From Scedosporium boydii (lineage: Eukaryota; Ascomycota; Sordariomycetes; Microascales; Microascaceae), in assembly GCA_002221725.1 (NCBI GenBank), contig NJFT01000015.1, forward strand, positions 290,729-354,728: a stretch of DNA of 64,000 nt. The letters run 5' to 3'. The notes beneath the pieces are model-generated. The model did no database searches. It was not told where the DNA came from and worked only from the letters and a program-made list of their open reading frames with translations. The position numbers and the translations under genes were made by a program. Below, piece after piece: positions 1 through 11,941 of this stretch. How positions within the stretch are numbered: the first letter of the stretch is position 1; every line of letters starts with the position of its first letter.

Positions 1-1207
1 GAGATGCGCAGTTCTACATGTATGAAGTGTTAGACGACATGCAGGTGGATAGATGCCGTTTCACGATGATAGGCCGTCGGCTACTAAGACCGGCAACATC
101 AACCTGGTCTTGTCGAAATCGCTCAGGTAAGGGCCCTCTAGGGGCCCTCAGTGGACCCCGAATAGCGTCGGAACGGCACTATCCATGTGGCATGATGAGT
201 GAAGAATCTGAATCAAAGCGGTCACGGCCCGGTCTCTGCCTCAGGTGACTTCTTGTTTTCACTCTTTTATGCTGCTGGCGGCTCAGGAGAGAAGACTAGT
301 GGGTGGAGGCACGTGGAGGCGGGTCTGAGATGTGATATAGACGGGTGAAGCAGGAAGATATCTGAGGTGTCTCAATGCATGTCTGTCAAGCGGCTGGGTC
401 TCAAAAGGATTCTCGACTTTGGCCTCTGAGTGTTAGTCGCTTTGGGGTTTGTAAATAGTAAAGCGAGAATTCGGAGGAGTTTGCAGAATAATGAGCTGAA
501 AAGTACTTTGCAAAGCGTAAAGAAGTTCCTATTGAATGTAGATACTTGAGAGATCGATCTTCAAGAGGTCTGAGGCATTATACGAAGTGCGTACGCTACA
601 ACGTTAGAGTTCATGTTGCCTTGATAATGGGGTCTCCGAGCTGAACTGGGCCTGGGCCTGGATTATGTACGTAGCAAGAAAGGGATGATCTCGATCGAGT
701 GAGGTACAAGTTACAAAGGATTCAGCCTGGCAAGTGGCACTGGGCTGACATTGGCCTCCCTCTATAGCGGGCAGTCTCTAGCGGCCCCCGACAGTGGCAG
801 GCAAGGCGGCTGTCTCCGTTCGACTAAGGATCAAAAAATTATTTTCTCTCTGCTCGGCGACTGATCAATTGCTTGCTTTGAAGTACCAGATTAGTACGGA
901 GTGGGAGTTGTCTCGTCTGAAAAATTCCTTTCCCTTCCCGTCTGACCTCCCGAAATCGATCAATTGCCTCAGTCTTGCTCCAGTTTCACTCCTCATCCTT
1001 TCAGGTCATAGGCAGTTGGTCATCCCGACCACCTAGAGAGCTGGCGAGCTGCATACAGTGATCCACGACAACAGAGCAGCAGGACAGCAAGAGTGGGCAC
1101 TGACACCACCAGGACAGCAACAGCGAAAAGCACACGCCAGAACAGCCAAACCTCGTTCATCCACAGCGGCGCATTTTCCCGCGGTCTCGAACCGAAATAC
1201 AAAAACA
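1..1207. other. Left-edge intergenic DNA and ura6 leader
   Basis: No convincing coding region or RNA gene is visible. The short open frames are out of family context and lack splice support. One copy of the recurring word (TACGAAGTG, near 581) is present. The last 200 nt are the presumed promoter and 5' leader of the UMP kinase gene. Confidence 0.6.
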
Positions 1208-2561
1208 ATGGCCGTTCCTTTACAGCGACTTGCCGCTCGGCAAGCCTACAGCCCGTCAACTCGCGTATTGTTCCGATCCGCTGCAGCTCCGCGTCGCAAT
1301 CCTGGCCTCGGCCACCGCTTTGTGCCCCGACAAACCTCGTGCGTCTCCTGCCTACAGCGTTCGTCCTTTTCGTTTCCTTCCGCCTCTCGACAATACTCGT
1401 CACAGCGCTCGTCGAATCCGACGCCACCCCGACCCAAGAAGGATCCCTATCGTGTCGCTTTCTGGCCTTTCGCTATCCTCATTGGTATTGCAACTGGTGC
1501 TTGGGTCTTGCTTGTGAATAATCGCAAAGGTACGTTTTTTTCCGTTCGTGCTTCTGTGTTGTATTTTTTTCTTCCTCCGTCTCCGTCTCTATCTTGTATA
1601 TATAGCTTGTTTCATCTCTATATGGTTTGCGAGCTACCAAGTTTGTTTGGGTGTTCCTGCGCGCTTTATACGAGCGTGCTATGTGACATCATCCCAGAGC
1701 CTTTCCACTCGCCCAGCCCAAAGATATTTATTGGTGTTCTGTCCCCCCACAGGGATAGGGGATCCGTGAAGACAAGGGGCGGCCAAGCTCAGGGGACAGC
1801 ACATAATAAATTCACCATGCCGAGGCCACTCTCTCTTCACTTGCTATCACATCCCGCACTAACCACTCAACTCCTTTTTAACAGACATGAGCGCCCAACT
1901 TAAATCCGCCTCTAAAGAGGCCAACGACGAAACCCCACGCTTCAACGACTCCGACGTGACTGTCATCTTCGTCCTAGGCGGTCCTGGCGCCGGCAAGGGT
2001 ACGCAGTGCGCCCGCCTCGTCGAGAAATACGGCTTCATTCACCTCTCGGCTGGCGACCTCCTCCGCGCCGAGCAGAGCCGCCCCGGCAGCGAGTTCGGCG
2101 CCCTCATCGACGACTGCATCAAGAACGGCGCCATCGTCCCCATGGAAGTTACCGTCAAGCTCCTCGAGAACGCCATGGAGGACGCCATGCGCCGCGACAA
2201 CACCACCACCGGCCGCTTCCTCATCGACGGCTTCCCGCGCAAGATGGACCAGGCTCACAAGTTCGAGGATACCGTCTGTCGCGCCCGCGCTGTGCTCTTC
2301 TATGATTGCCCTGAGGATGTGATGCAGACGAGGTTGTTGGAGAGGGGCAAGACGAGTGGTAGGGCTGACGATAATGCCGAGAGCATCAAGAAGAGGTTCA
2401 AGACTTTTGTCGAGACGAGCATGCCCGTCGTTGATCTCTACGAGAAACAGGGTAGGGTTATCAAGATCGATTCTAGCCCTACGCCCGATGTTGTCTTTAA
2501 GAATACTTCTGAGAAGCTTGCTGCTACTTTGGGCAAGGATGTTATTCCTGTGTCTGCTTGA
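1208..2561 (+). CDS. ura6: Uridylate (UMP/CMP) kinase Ura6, membrane-anchored N-terminus
   Basis: Catalyses ATP-dependent phosphorylation of UMP (and dUMP/CMP) to the diphosphate in pyrimidine nucleotide synthesis. Two exons are predicted, 1208-1529 and 1885-2561, joined by a 355-nt intron (GTACGT donor, AACAG acceptor) that completes an Asp codon. The product is about 332 residues. The C-terminal 220 residues are a complete adenylate/uridylate kinase fold: Walker A GGPGAGKGTQ near residues 139-148, an LIDGFPR NMP-binding segment, and a lid region with RGKTSGRADDN. The N-terminal ~107 residues are Arg/Ser-rich like a mitochondrial presequence. They are followed by a hydrophobic helix (WPFAILIGIATGAWVLLV) just before the intron. 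Yeast Ura6 is shorter at the N-terminus, so an organellar or membrane-anchored isoform is an inference. The start at 1208 has a good context (aaaacaATGg). It converges on eIF3m. Confidence 0.95.
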
Positions 2562-3628
2562 GTACTTTGAGGGTCTGAGGATTTCATCCTTCTTGACCCC
2601 TTCCTTTATGTTTTTCAGCCAGGCAGACCTCCTCTCTAGACTCTTTTTTGTTTCTCATGAGTCCGAGCCTATTATGCCCCCTTCCCTCCTCCTTCTTTTT
2701 CTTCTTCTTTCTTGTGATTATCTGTTTTATTTTGGCATTTCTTTGCGTATCTACATCAAGTCCTTGCGGCATGTTTCCTTTTGTTTGTCATCACCAAAAC
2801 CTTTTCCTTTTTTGGACTGTGGCCCCCCCTCCTTGCAGAACCCCCTTCTCTTCTGTGTAGGGAGGACAGAGGATGCATAGTTGAGCATGGGCAGATGTAC
2901 TTAAGAGTTGTAATAGCTGATAGATATCTAGATATTGTACGCCTATAGAGATGTTTGCCCTGTTATGGGCCTGCTTTGTATAGTCGTCAACTAGACACAA
3001 TCAAGAAAATGACCCTACCTTCACTTGGACCTAATTATGGACTTGTCTTCCTCATAGTAGGAGGCCATATCTCACCAAGACCTCGAGTCCACAAAGAGGC
3101 CAGGCAACATCACAAGCAGCAACAGGACAGAGTAAACTTGTATAATTTCATTTTTGCTCCCTAGAACCAAGAATGACGCCCTCTTCTTCAGTTCTTTCTC
3201 TCAAAAACTTGATGGGAACCCCGTCATTATGCGTGAAAACTAGACTGAAGAACAACTAAAAAGAGGGAGAGGAAAAAAAAAGAAACTAGAAAACTAGAAA
3301 AACTCAAAAAGGGAAAATAAAAAACACCAACAGACCCTTCCCACTCTATCACCAACCCCCATATATCCCTTTGAAACCTTTTATGAGATAAGCCCTTTCT
3401 GTCGTCATGGAACATCAACGTTTTTTTCATTCCTGGCTCATACTCTTTTTGCTTTTTTTGTGAGTTTATAATAACACAGTTCCCAATATCTCCACTGAGA
3501 GTAGAGAAGATGCGGGAGCAGACATGGACGTTCAGGTTGGCAGAAGATGGGCTTTCAAGAACAAAATTTGAGAATGGAGACATTCTTTAGTTTCAAGATA
3601 TCCCCTCTTATTTCTCCTTTCTTTTGCT
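2562..3628. other. Convergent 3' region, ura6/eIF3m
   Basis: Shared 3' flank of two tail-to-tail genes. It is T-rich after ura6 and A-rich or purine-rich before the eIF3m stop, as expected for 3' UTRs. I see no extra gene here; the short ORFs are low-complexity. Confidence 0.6.
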
Positions 3629-5029
3629 TTAATCGGCATTCTCGGCCCTCTCCTTCTGTTGCTTGCCCTGGTGGTGGCGGCGACCACCACCCTGGCCTTG
3701 CTGTCCACCAACGTTAGCCTGCGCCAACTTCCTCTCCAGCTCCTGGACCTCCCTCTCCTGTTGCGCCTTGACGTCGGCCCGACCCTGGAGGAGAGTCTCG
3801 AGGACGGTAGTCAAAGTAGACTTCCAGTTATCGACGCGAGTAGAGAGCTCCTGCCATTGCTTGGTGCCGAAGACACGATACGTGACCTTGTGGACGAGGA
3901 AGGTCTTGCGCTGCTGCGAGAGCTTGCCCTCCACAAGACCGGCGCGAATGGCGTCGATGGTCCACATCTCGACCTCCTCCTCGGGAATCCTTAGAGCCCT
4001 GACGATATTAGCGTAGGGGATTTCGCGGCTGGGGGTGGCGGCGGCGAGGCTGGCGAAGGTCAAGAGGCGCATCTTCCTGTAGAGCCTGTCGTAGTCTAGC
4101 TTCTGCTCCTCGATCCAGCCCTCGTGCTCGTCGTTGAAGTCGTTAAAGTCTTCGAGGTCTTGTTCGGCGAAGACCTCGAGGAGTTGGTAGTATACGGGGT
4201 GCGAGTCGCTTAGGGCCTCGACGACGGGGATGCCGCGGAGGTCCTGGTAGAGATACTGGGTATTGGAGAGGAGGGCGGTGCGGATGGCACGGAGGGCGAG
4301 GTTTTGCGCCTCCTCTGTGGAGAGCTCCTCCTTGTCGTCCGAGTCGAATGACCGAAGAGCCTTGATAATGTATCGGCGGCTTTCCCTGAAATAGGGGGGA
4401 AGAACAGCATGATTAGCGCGGTTTGATTCGGGTAGTTTGGGATATACAGAACAAGCCTACTCTGGGAAACCAGCCTCCGATGCAATCTCGGCAATCTCCT
4501 CGTACATACTCCTCTGGAAATCCTCATCTGTGCCCCAGGTATCGTTCCACTTCTCGAGGTGAGGGAGGTAAGGCCGCAGCGTATCGAACATGGCATGCCT
4601 CTTCAAGAACTTGAGAATCTCCAAGAACACCCTGGCGCGGATGGGGTTCTCGGAGGGAAGAAGGTTGAAGACGGTGGTGAGGGCGTTGAGGCTCAGGCCG
4701 ACGCCGTTATGGGGCGACGTCGTGATGGGCTTGGCGAAGGTGTTGCAGAGGGTGGGGAGGTATCGTCGGGGGTCTTGCGATTGGAGGACGAGGTAGATCA
4801 TGAGGTTCGACGCCGCTGTGTACTCCTTCTCCTGGACTGTGTTGAGACCGCCGGAGGCCTGGACCAACTTTCCGAGAACCTCCTCCTTTTGGTTCTTCTC
4901 GATGAGGGGCTGGATATCGCTGGCGATGTTGAGGTACTCCGCCATCTCGAGGGCGAGCTCCTCAAAAGTGCCATCGAGGAAAACCAGCTGAGGCTGGGCG
5001 GCAGCCTGTTGCTGGGCAGTAACGGCCAT
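3629..5029 (-). CDS. eif3m: Eukaryotic translation initiation factor 3 subunit M
   Basis: Component of the eIF3 complex, which scaffolds the 40S pre-initiation complex in the cytosol. Two exons are predicted on the minus strand, 5029-4461 and 4385-3629, with a 75-nt intron (GTAGGC donor, TTTCAG acceptor). The product is about 441 residues, close to the family length. The N-terminal half is helical ([19 protein letters not shown], then repeated helices typical of PCI proteins). The PCI/winged-helix domain occupies roughly residues 220-385, including [18 protein letters not shown] and [32 protein letters not shown] Gln/Gly/His-rich basic tail ends the protein. The ATG at 5029 begins an Ala/Gln-rich leader as in fungal orthologues. 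It converges on ura6. Confidence 0.96.
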
Positions 5030-7840
5030 GATTGCGATTTTGTTTTTATCGAGTTCGGAAAATGGAAGACCAGGAAACAGGGCGCCGAAAGGAGTTGGTT
5101 TCTCGACTTAAAAATTTTGGGGCCAGGGGTGGGAAATCTGGCTGGGACTGTTCGGCCTTCTCGTTTGATATTGGCGAGGGCAAAATTATCGATTGCAGTC
5201 TGTGGAAAATTGCCAGGCGGGCAAGGAGGGGTGCGCGTTTGGTGGATTTTGGTGGGGTTCGCAAAGTTCGCCCGCCTAACAAATTGGGTGTGATTGAAGG
5301 TTAGGGTAATTTTATCACAAAGCCGTTGACAGCTGTCAGCATATGTATCGGCAATACTACGGATGAACATTTCCTCAACCTTGAAGAGGATGTGTTGCAG
5401 ATGTAAATTATCATTACAAAGGACACTCCCACGATCCAGTAACTCTCCCGTCTTGACACCAGAGCTGCTGCGCAGGTGACCGTGCTTGCTGCTCATCCGG
5501 ACTTCAACAGAGAGCCATCGTGCCCTATTTGCTAAGTTATTTTAAGTTTCAAGAGTATAGATGTATACTAGCCGGGAAATGCGAGTTGGAGGACTTCCCG
5601 AGCGGCCTGACTCATACTGAGAAAGTGTGCGTGTCCATTATCTCGAACGGAGCCAAACGGCCAAGAGACGGGTTTCCACTCATAGAAAGCCTTGACAAAA
5701 ACGAAAAGATGAATCCAAGGACATCATGAGGTCAGACTATGCTCCTCGAGGGAACTTTCAAGAACATGCTAGATTTCTGCTGTATATCTCACAGTTGGGG
5801 AGGTGGTGACACGCCGTGTTTCCCACGCGAGTGCTGCCGCACAATTGTAAAACTAACATGGAGGCTTTCGCGATTCGATGTCACATGAAAAGGGCCACTG
5901 GCTTCCTCAGACAAAAACGCTCTGGGCGGCCACGCTCACTCGTGACAGGCAGACCAGGGTGCCGGCTCCCAGGTGAGATGACCAGCTGCTGCCTGGAAGG
6001 CTAAGTGCGGGCATGGCTAAAGGGATGCTGTCGACTTCGGACACTCCCGAACCATTAGACCAGAGTGGATTGATCTCGATTCGCTGGGATCGGTGGGGTT
6101 CTTGCGCGGGAGGCGGATGCCCAGCGCTCTTCGACGTTCCCCGCAGATTGTACACATCGGAATCGGCGAAACGAGACCTGTGATTAGCGGTGATGAATCG
6201 GGATTATTTTCTTTGTGTGGCAAATTGAGCACGAAATAGAACGATACAGCCTATCAATTTCTATCTCAGCCCTAAAACCAACCCTTTGTTGCTTCGGCTG
6301 GTGGCATGATGCGTCAGAGAGGCACCTATTTCCCTGGTTGCTTAGAGGCCAGTCAGGGCTTAGACTCTTCCTTTCTAGGGTCTTTCATGCATTGAAAGGT
6401 TGATGCTGCCGACTCGGCGAGTCTTCGTTGTCGCTGGCTCGAGGTCGTGGAGTTGTCCGCAGTCAACCCTCCCGGTCTAGCCGTCTGTGCCTCCACTGCC
6501 ACGATTGAAAAATTGTGAGCGAGGAGTTAGTTCATGGGCGCAGCATCGTCTAAGGGCCGTTTCTTAAGAAGCTGGAGGAAAACTTGAAGCTCTGCTCATC
6601 GAAGTGCTCATTGAGAAGAAAACATCGCTGCAAGAGCCCTTGATCACAAGTATGTAACCTACAGCTGGCGAAAGCTAAATGTATCAATCCTTAGTGCTTA
6701 TGGATACATCCTTGATATTGCAAATTGAGAATTGAGCGCTGGAAGCAAATCAAGTTTTGGCGTCAACAGCCCACTACAATTGTATTGGAGCCCACTATTC
6801 CATCATCCCTGTGCAGTGTGCAGTCAGCTTGAGAGCTTGGACCCAGAGAGCCCAGTAGCATTTTGAGGTACCGGAGGAGAAAAGGTACAACAAGGCTAGT
6901 ATTTTGTCGACTCGACAATAATGTTGAACCACGGTGCCATAGGGACCCGCTTCTGCGAGCTTCCAATGTCATTATCATACAATTATTTCTACCGAATTCT
7001 TGGGAGAATCATGATTCCCTGAGCGGTTGACCACCATCAACTTGACTACCTGAACCATATGATTAGTGCTGCTTGTGGAAATCCATGCTTCGGCTCAATT
7101 ACAAGTATGAGATTTATAATGCTTCAAGCTGGACGCAATTGTGCGTGAGCTTGTACAGTACTTCGTACTTCGAAGTAATATTAATCAGACATTCCCAGAC
7201 ACCAAACGCACAGTGAACGATGAATGACAATGTCAAGGTACCGCGTCTACTTCGTAGTGCGAAGTACTTGTCCCCCTTTGATACAAGCGTGGTTCGCATT
7301 TGCTCTCGAAGACACTTGGTCCGCCTTCTGCCTTCCCTCCAGGTAGATTGACCCCGGTTCACCATCCGTTCACAATCCACCCTGGCCTGGCCTCGCTCGA
7401 GTCCAGAGTGACTCTCACCTTTTCCACGTCCTGCCCCAAGTCAATACTTGTCGTTTCTTTCAGATAATCAATCCACCACACTGGGCTATGCCATTTGGAC
7501 TCCAATCCTTAGAGTCATTAGCATTACCCACATTGAGACCTCTTTTTTCCTCTTTCCTCTGCTCTCTTGTCCTCTTCCGTCGTGTTTTAGGCTGCCTCTC
7601 CACACCATCGCTGGATCCTTTTTGATCACACCTCCCCCCCATTGCTTCGCCCGACTCCCATGACCAGCTCCAACCCTGATTTCTCCCGTCACACACATCA
7701 AGCTTGAACTTCCACTTTTTGTCGCTTGGCCGAGACAAACTGTCCCCCCCTGACAGATATTCGCCTTTCCGTGGGTCATATACGACCACGCCGTCGTCGT
7801 AGGCCTCTGGTGCTATCAAGGGCTATAACGTCCAGCAGCC
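5030..7840. other. Intergenic region between eIF3m and the Chk2-like kinase
   Basis: 2.8 kb between two divergently transcribed genes. No ORF with family similarity or codon bias was found. It contains two dense copies of the recurring word: 7156-7176 (TACTTCGTACTTCGAAGTA context) and 7248-7266 (CTACTTCGTAG...CGAAGTAC, a near-palindrome). The final 300 nt are C/T-rich, consistent with the leader of the kinase gene. Confidence 0.55.
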
Positions 7841-10220
7841 ATGGCCCCGAACGCTGAAAAGAGTCAATTGAAGCGCCCCCGAGTGAGTTACACCTTGTTC
7901 CCCATTCCCAACATACACTCCGCTGGCGCGCTTCGCGATCCCCTCCTTTTCAATGTGCTGCATCCGCATCTGGATTTTCCTCCCTAACCGTGGTTGGTTC
8001 ATGAAGGGCTCGCTTCCCGAAAACGATCTCGATCCCAAGAGGACTCGCCGGGCGGACAGACTCGACGACTCATCCGAGGACGAGCAAGGCCTTCCTCAGC
8101 CGAAAAGGCAGCACAAACAGCCCCGACAGCAACAGCAACAACCAACACCAGTGACTGTCGCCGAGGATTCAATAGAACTCCGCAAAGAGGAGACCGCCAC
8201 CCCGCCAGGCGGAAGGCCGAGTCAAGTCTCCCACCGCGACGCGGAAGAACGATATTCGCAAACCAACGCCTACTCCTCCCCTCCCCTTCAGGATACCCAA
8301 GCCGTCTCCACCCAACAAATCGAAGCCCAGCTTGCTCTTTCAGAAGAGGTTGAGGACGAGGTCAAAGAAGGTGTATGGGGATACCTGTTCCCCCTCGACA
8401 CCCGTTATGGCGGCCGTTGCCTTGTAATGAAGAAGACCCGAAATTGCGCCTCCCCATCCGAGCAAAAAGATCACAGAAAAGGCAAATCGCCAATGCCAAA
8501 GGACTCAAAGCGCTCTTCTGGGGGGTATCTAATCGGTCGTCACCCTGAATGCGGTATGTATTCCTTTTCTTTCCTTTCCTTTTCCTTCTTCCCGTCCCTG
8601 CCGGCCCCTTTCTTAAGCCTTGGAATACTGCCATTTCCTTCTACAAGGCGAGATACTAACTTGTAGCATAGATATTGTCATCGATGACCCCATCGTATCT
8701 AATCGCCACTGCCTCTTCTTTACCGAGCACAAAGGCCCCGATACCGTTGTCGTACTGGAAGATCTCTCTAGCAACGGAACTTTCGTTAACGAAGCCATAG
8801 TCGGCCGGAATCGTCGGAGGGAACTCAAAGAGCACGACGAAATTGCCGTCCTGGATAAAGCACGCTTCATTTTCCGATACCCCAAGACTCGCCAAGCAAG
8901 TGCCTTCTCCCAGCAATACACATTGCAGGAGAAGCTTGGAAAGGGTCACTTTGCCGAAGTCTACCTCTGTACCGAGAAATCTACCGGCCACCGTTACGCT
9001 GTCAAAGTATTCACCAAGCGCCCTGGCCAGGAGGATAAGACGACAACGGAAGGTCTCCAACAGGAGATTGCGGTCCTTATGGGTGTCAATCACCCTAATG
9101 TTCTCTGCCTCAAGGATACTTTCAACGAGAAGAAGGCAGTTTACTTGGTTCTCGAGCTTGCGCCGGAGGGAGAACTTTTCAATTTTATCGTCGCGAAGCA
9201 AAAACTTACCGAGAATGAGACTCGCAAGTTGTTCATTCAACTTTTCAATGGCGTGAAGTATTTGGTAGGTTTTCGCTTCCTTAAAACGCCTGGTTACCCC
9301 GTCCACGAGAAGACTAACAAAGTCCGAATCACAGCACGACCGCAATATCGTTCACCGTGATATCAAGCCGGAAAACATCCTCATGGTGGACAAGGACCTT
9401 CACGTTAAGCTTGCCGACTTCGGCCTGGCTAAAATCATCGGTGAAGAGTCGTTTACGACCACCCTTTGTGGCACCCCGAGCTACGTGGCTCCCGAGATCT
9501 TAGCGGAGGCGAAGCATCGAAAATACACAAAGGCGGTAGACATCTGGTCTCTTGGCGTGGTGCTGTATATTTGCTTATGCGGCTTCCCACCCTTCTCTGA
9601 TGAATTATACTCCAAGGACTTCCCCTTTACGCTTCGGCAACAAATCAGGAGTGGCCGCTTCGATTATCCCTCGCCGTATTGGGATTCTGTCGGTGACCCA
9701 GCCCGTGAGTCATACCCCGAAATAATGACCCTGGTCACTCGACGCAGTCACTTGGCGAAAAGCTGCTAACTTTGGTTTCACAGTCGATTTAATTGACAGC
9801 ATGCTAGTTGTTGACCCAGAACGCAGGTTTACTATTGACCAGTGCTTAAACCACCCCTGGATCACCCAGAGCATGCCTGGTGTTAATGATAGCACAGGCG
9901 GTCTCGTCGGTGGAATTGCCGGGCTAGATGTCAACCGTCGGGGCATCACTCGCGAACGGACCCTTCTCAGCTCAATAAACACCGTCCAGGTAGCAACGAG
10001 AATTCCCGGAGGCGAGAAGGGTGTGCCCGTCTCGGTATTTGCGAAGAATCAACATAAGAACCTTGTGAACACCGGAAACAGAGAGGTTGAGCCAGCCCAC
10101 GAACGAGATGCAGGCGAGTTTATGGAGATGGGCGGCCGGGGCGACCAGCCGCTGTATTCCGCCGACGATCATAACAGTATCTACCCAGTAGCCGACATTG
10201 CTTCTTCGAAGAAGAACTAA
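7841..10220 (+). CDS. FHA-domain checkpoint kinase (Chk2/Rad53/Cds1/PRD-4 type)
   Basis: Ser/Thr kinase of the DNA-damage/replication checkpoint; the Neurospora relative PRD-4 also links damage to the circadian clock. Five exons are predicted: 7841-7882, 8007-8553, 8672-9264, 9335-9704 and 9784-10220, giving about 662 residues. Order: a basic, Gln-rich N-terminus with four SQ/TQ sites (about residues 85-120), a form typical of ATM/ATR targets. An FHA domain follows (about 136-262) with GRHPECD, the SNRH phosphopeptide loop and SSNGTFVN. The kinase domain (about 277-545) shows GKGHFAEVYLC, catalytic Lys in YAVKVF, HRDIKPEN, DFGLAK, GTPSYVAPE and DIWSLGVVLY. A ~110-residue disordered tail ends in basic SSKKN. 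The first intron uses an AAG acceptor with a CTAAC branch site 18 nt upstream, so exon 2's start is the least certain junction. Fungi can carry two such kinases, so I do not choose a symbol. Confidence 0.95.
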
Positions 10221-11941
10221 GCTGGAAGCTGAAACCCGGTAGCGGCGCGGCATTCCCGCATGTAGATTTGTGGTTCGTCCTTGGTTAGTCGGTTTCCTGG
10301 GGTGTGAGTGTGCGTGTCTTGACTTTTGGGAGCTACATGTAAGGTTGTTACTGGTGCACACGGAGTTTGCATTTTACACATATCTGCGGATTGGCATTTC
10401 ATTATTTTCATTTCTATTTCTCCCCTTTTTATTCTTTTGCTTTTCCCTTTCTCATTCATCTATTACATAGCTTCTCCTTGGGAAACTGACCTAAGGAGTG
10501 GGAACGGGCTTGGAGCTATCTGTGTTTTGATGTTTGCATTTTGGGCCCTTTTCTTCTTCTCTCTCTCCCTCTCTTTACCTCGTCTTGTTGGCATTCCTCC
10601 TTTGCTTCCTCCTTTTTTTCCACTTTTCATCCCATATTTTAATCATTTCTCGCGAGGGCTTAACAGCAACGAGGAGATGGACAGAAGGCGTCTCTGTCAG
10701 GAGTTTGGACTTCGGACATAACCTCTTTCCCCAGTTTTGGCGCTGGGGGAAAGTAAAGCAGGGCATCGTCATGGTGGAATTGGGTTCATTAGGGCAAAGG
10801 GCAAAAAAAAAAGAGGGCGCAACCGCTGTAGGGAATGCGGACGGGATATAACACCATACGAAGGAGGGAAGGCCTCGGCTCATCGAGGTTAAAAGAGGAT
10901 TAGGGAGTATCCTAGCTGTTGCTTTTCTTACTCCCTCTCCGTCTCTTCTATATTTTTTCTTCTTTCACGGCCAGGTTCTTCGAGGAGTTGAGAATATGGG
11001 CGAATATATATGCATTAAGCATATTTTGTGGATATAGAGGTTTCTTTTAGCTACATCCCATGCACTAGGTCAGGGCAGAGCATGACCTTTCCATCTCGGC
11101 ATGAACCAGATTCAAATACACGATATATCTAGACACTTGGAAGGGTCCCTTTACTCCGGAATGGCGTAGACGGGAGAGGCATGGAGCGGCTCTTGTTCAC
11201 TGTGGAAGGGGGAGTAATGTATCGCTATATATATATCCATTGGGTCACCGAAGTCCAACTGCAGCATCCTCTTAAGAATCTTAGCCTAGAAAGCTAGAAA
11301 CTGTTTTGCAAAACTATTCAGATAAGACCATAAGGGCAAGGGGGTATCCTACCCGAAAAGGGTGTGAAATGTCTCGAAAAGCAATACTTAAATCTCCTTC
11401 TCCAAGTTATTAGACAAAAAAGGGCGAAAAGGCTCTTGCGTACGGGACCGATGTAATTCAAGGTATCAACTAAGAAAGAACAAAAGTCGGCGTCCCAATA
11501 TTTGTGACACGAACAACACTAGAGGTCGGCGTCACGAAAAGACAAAAGGGCAAGCTCAGGTTTACTTCTCCCTCAATACATACACACACAAGTACAACCA
11601 CGCGCGCAGAAACACATACACACACAAAAGACGTAACAAGTCATTAACTCCAAGGAAAAGAGGAGGAGGGGAAAGAAAAAGGAAAAGACGAACTGAACAA
11701 GAACCAGGGCCGCCCCGTATCATATCTCCATATCATTACACTTCTCATTTCTCATCATTACAACCTCCCCTCCCCCTTTGCAAGACGACATAACAACAGA
11801 TGATGAAGTAGAGCTACTACCGGAGGATCTGCAGTTGATACTGTGGTATTCGTAGGAATAACAGTGTCCGCGACGCGTATTGTGAGACGCGGGGTAGTAG
11901 CAGAGACTGAACGTGGCAAGTCTATCCAGCCATGTGGTTCC
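10221..11941. other. Convergent 3' region, kinase/ArfGAP
   Basis: 1.7 kb between two tail-to-tail genes. It has long C/T tracts after the kinase stop and an A/C-rich tract (repeated ACACAC) around 11575-11640 before the ArfGAP end, both consistent with 3' UTRs. No further gene is supported. Confidence 0.55.
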
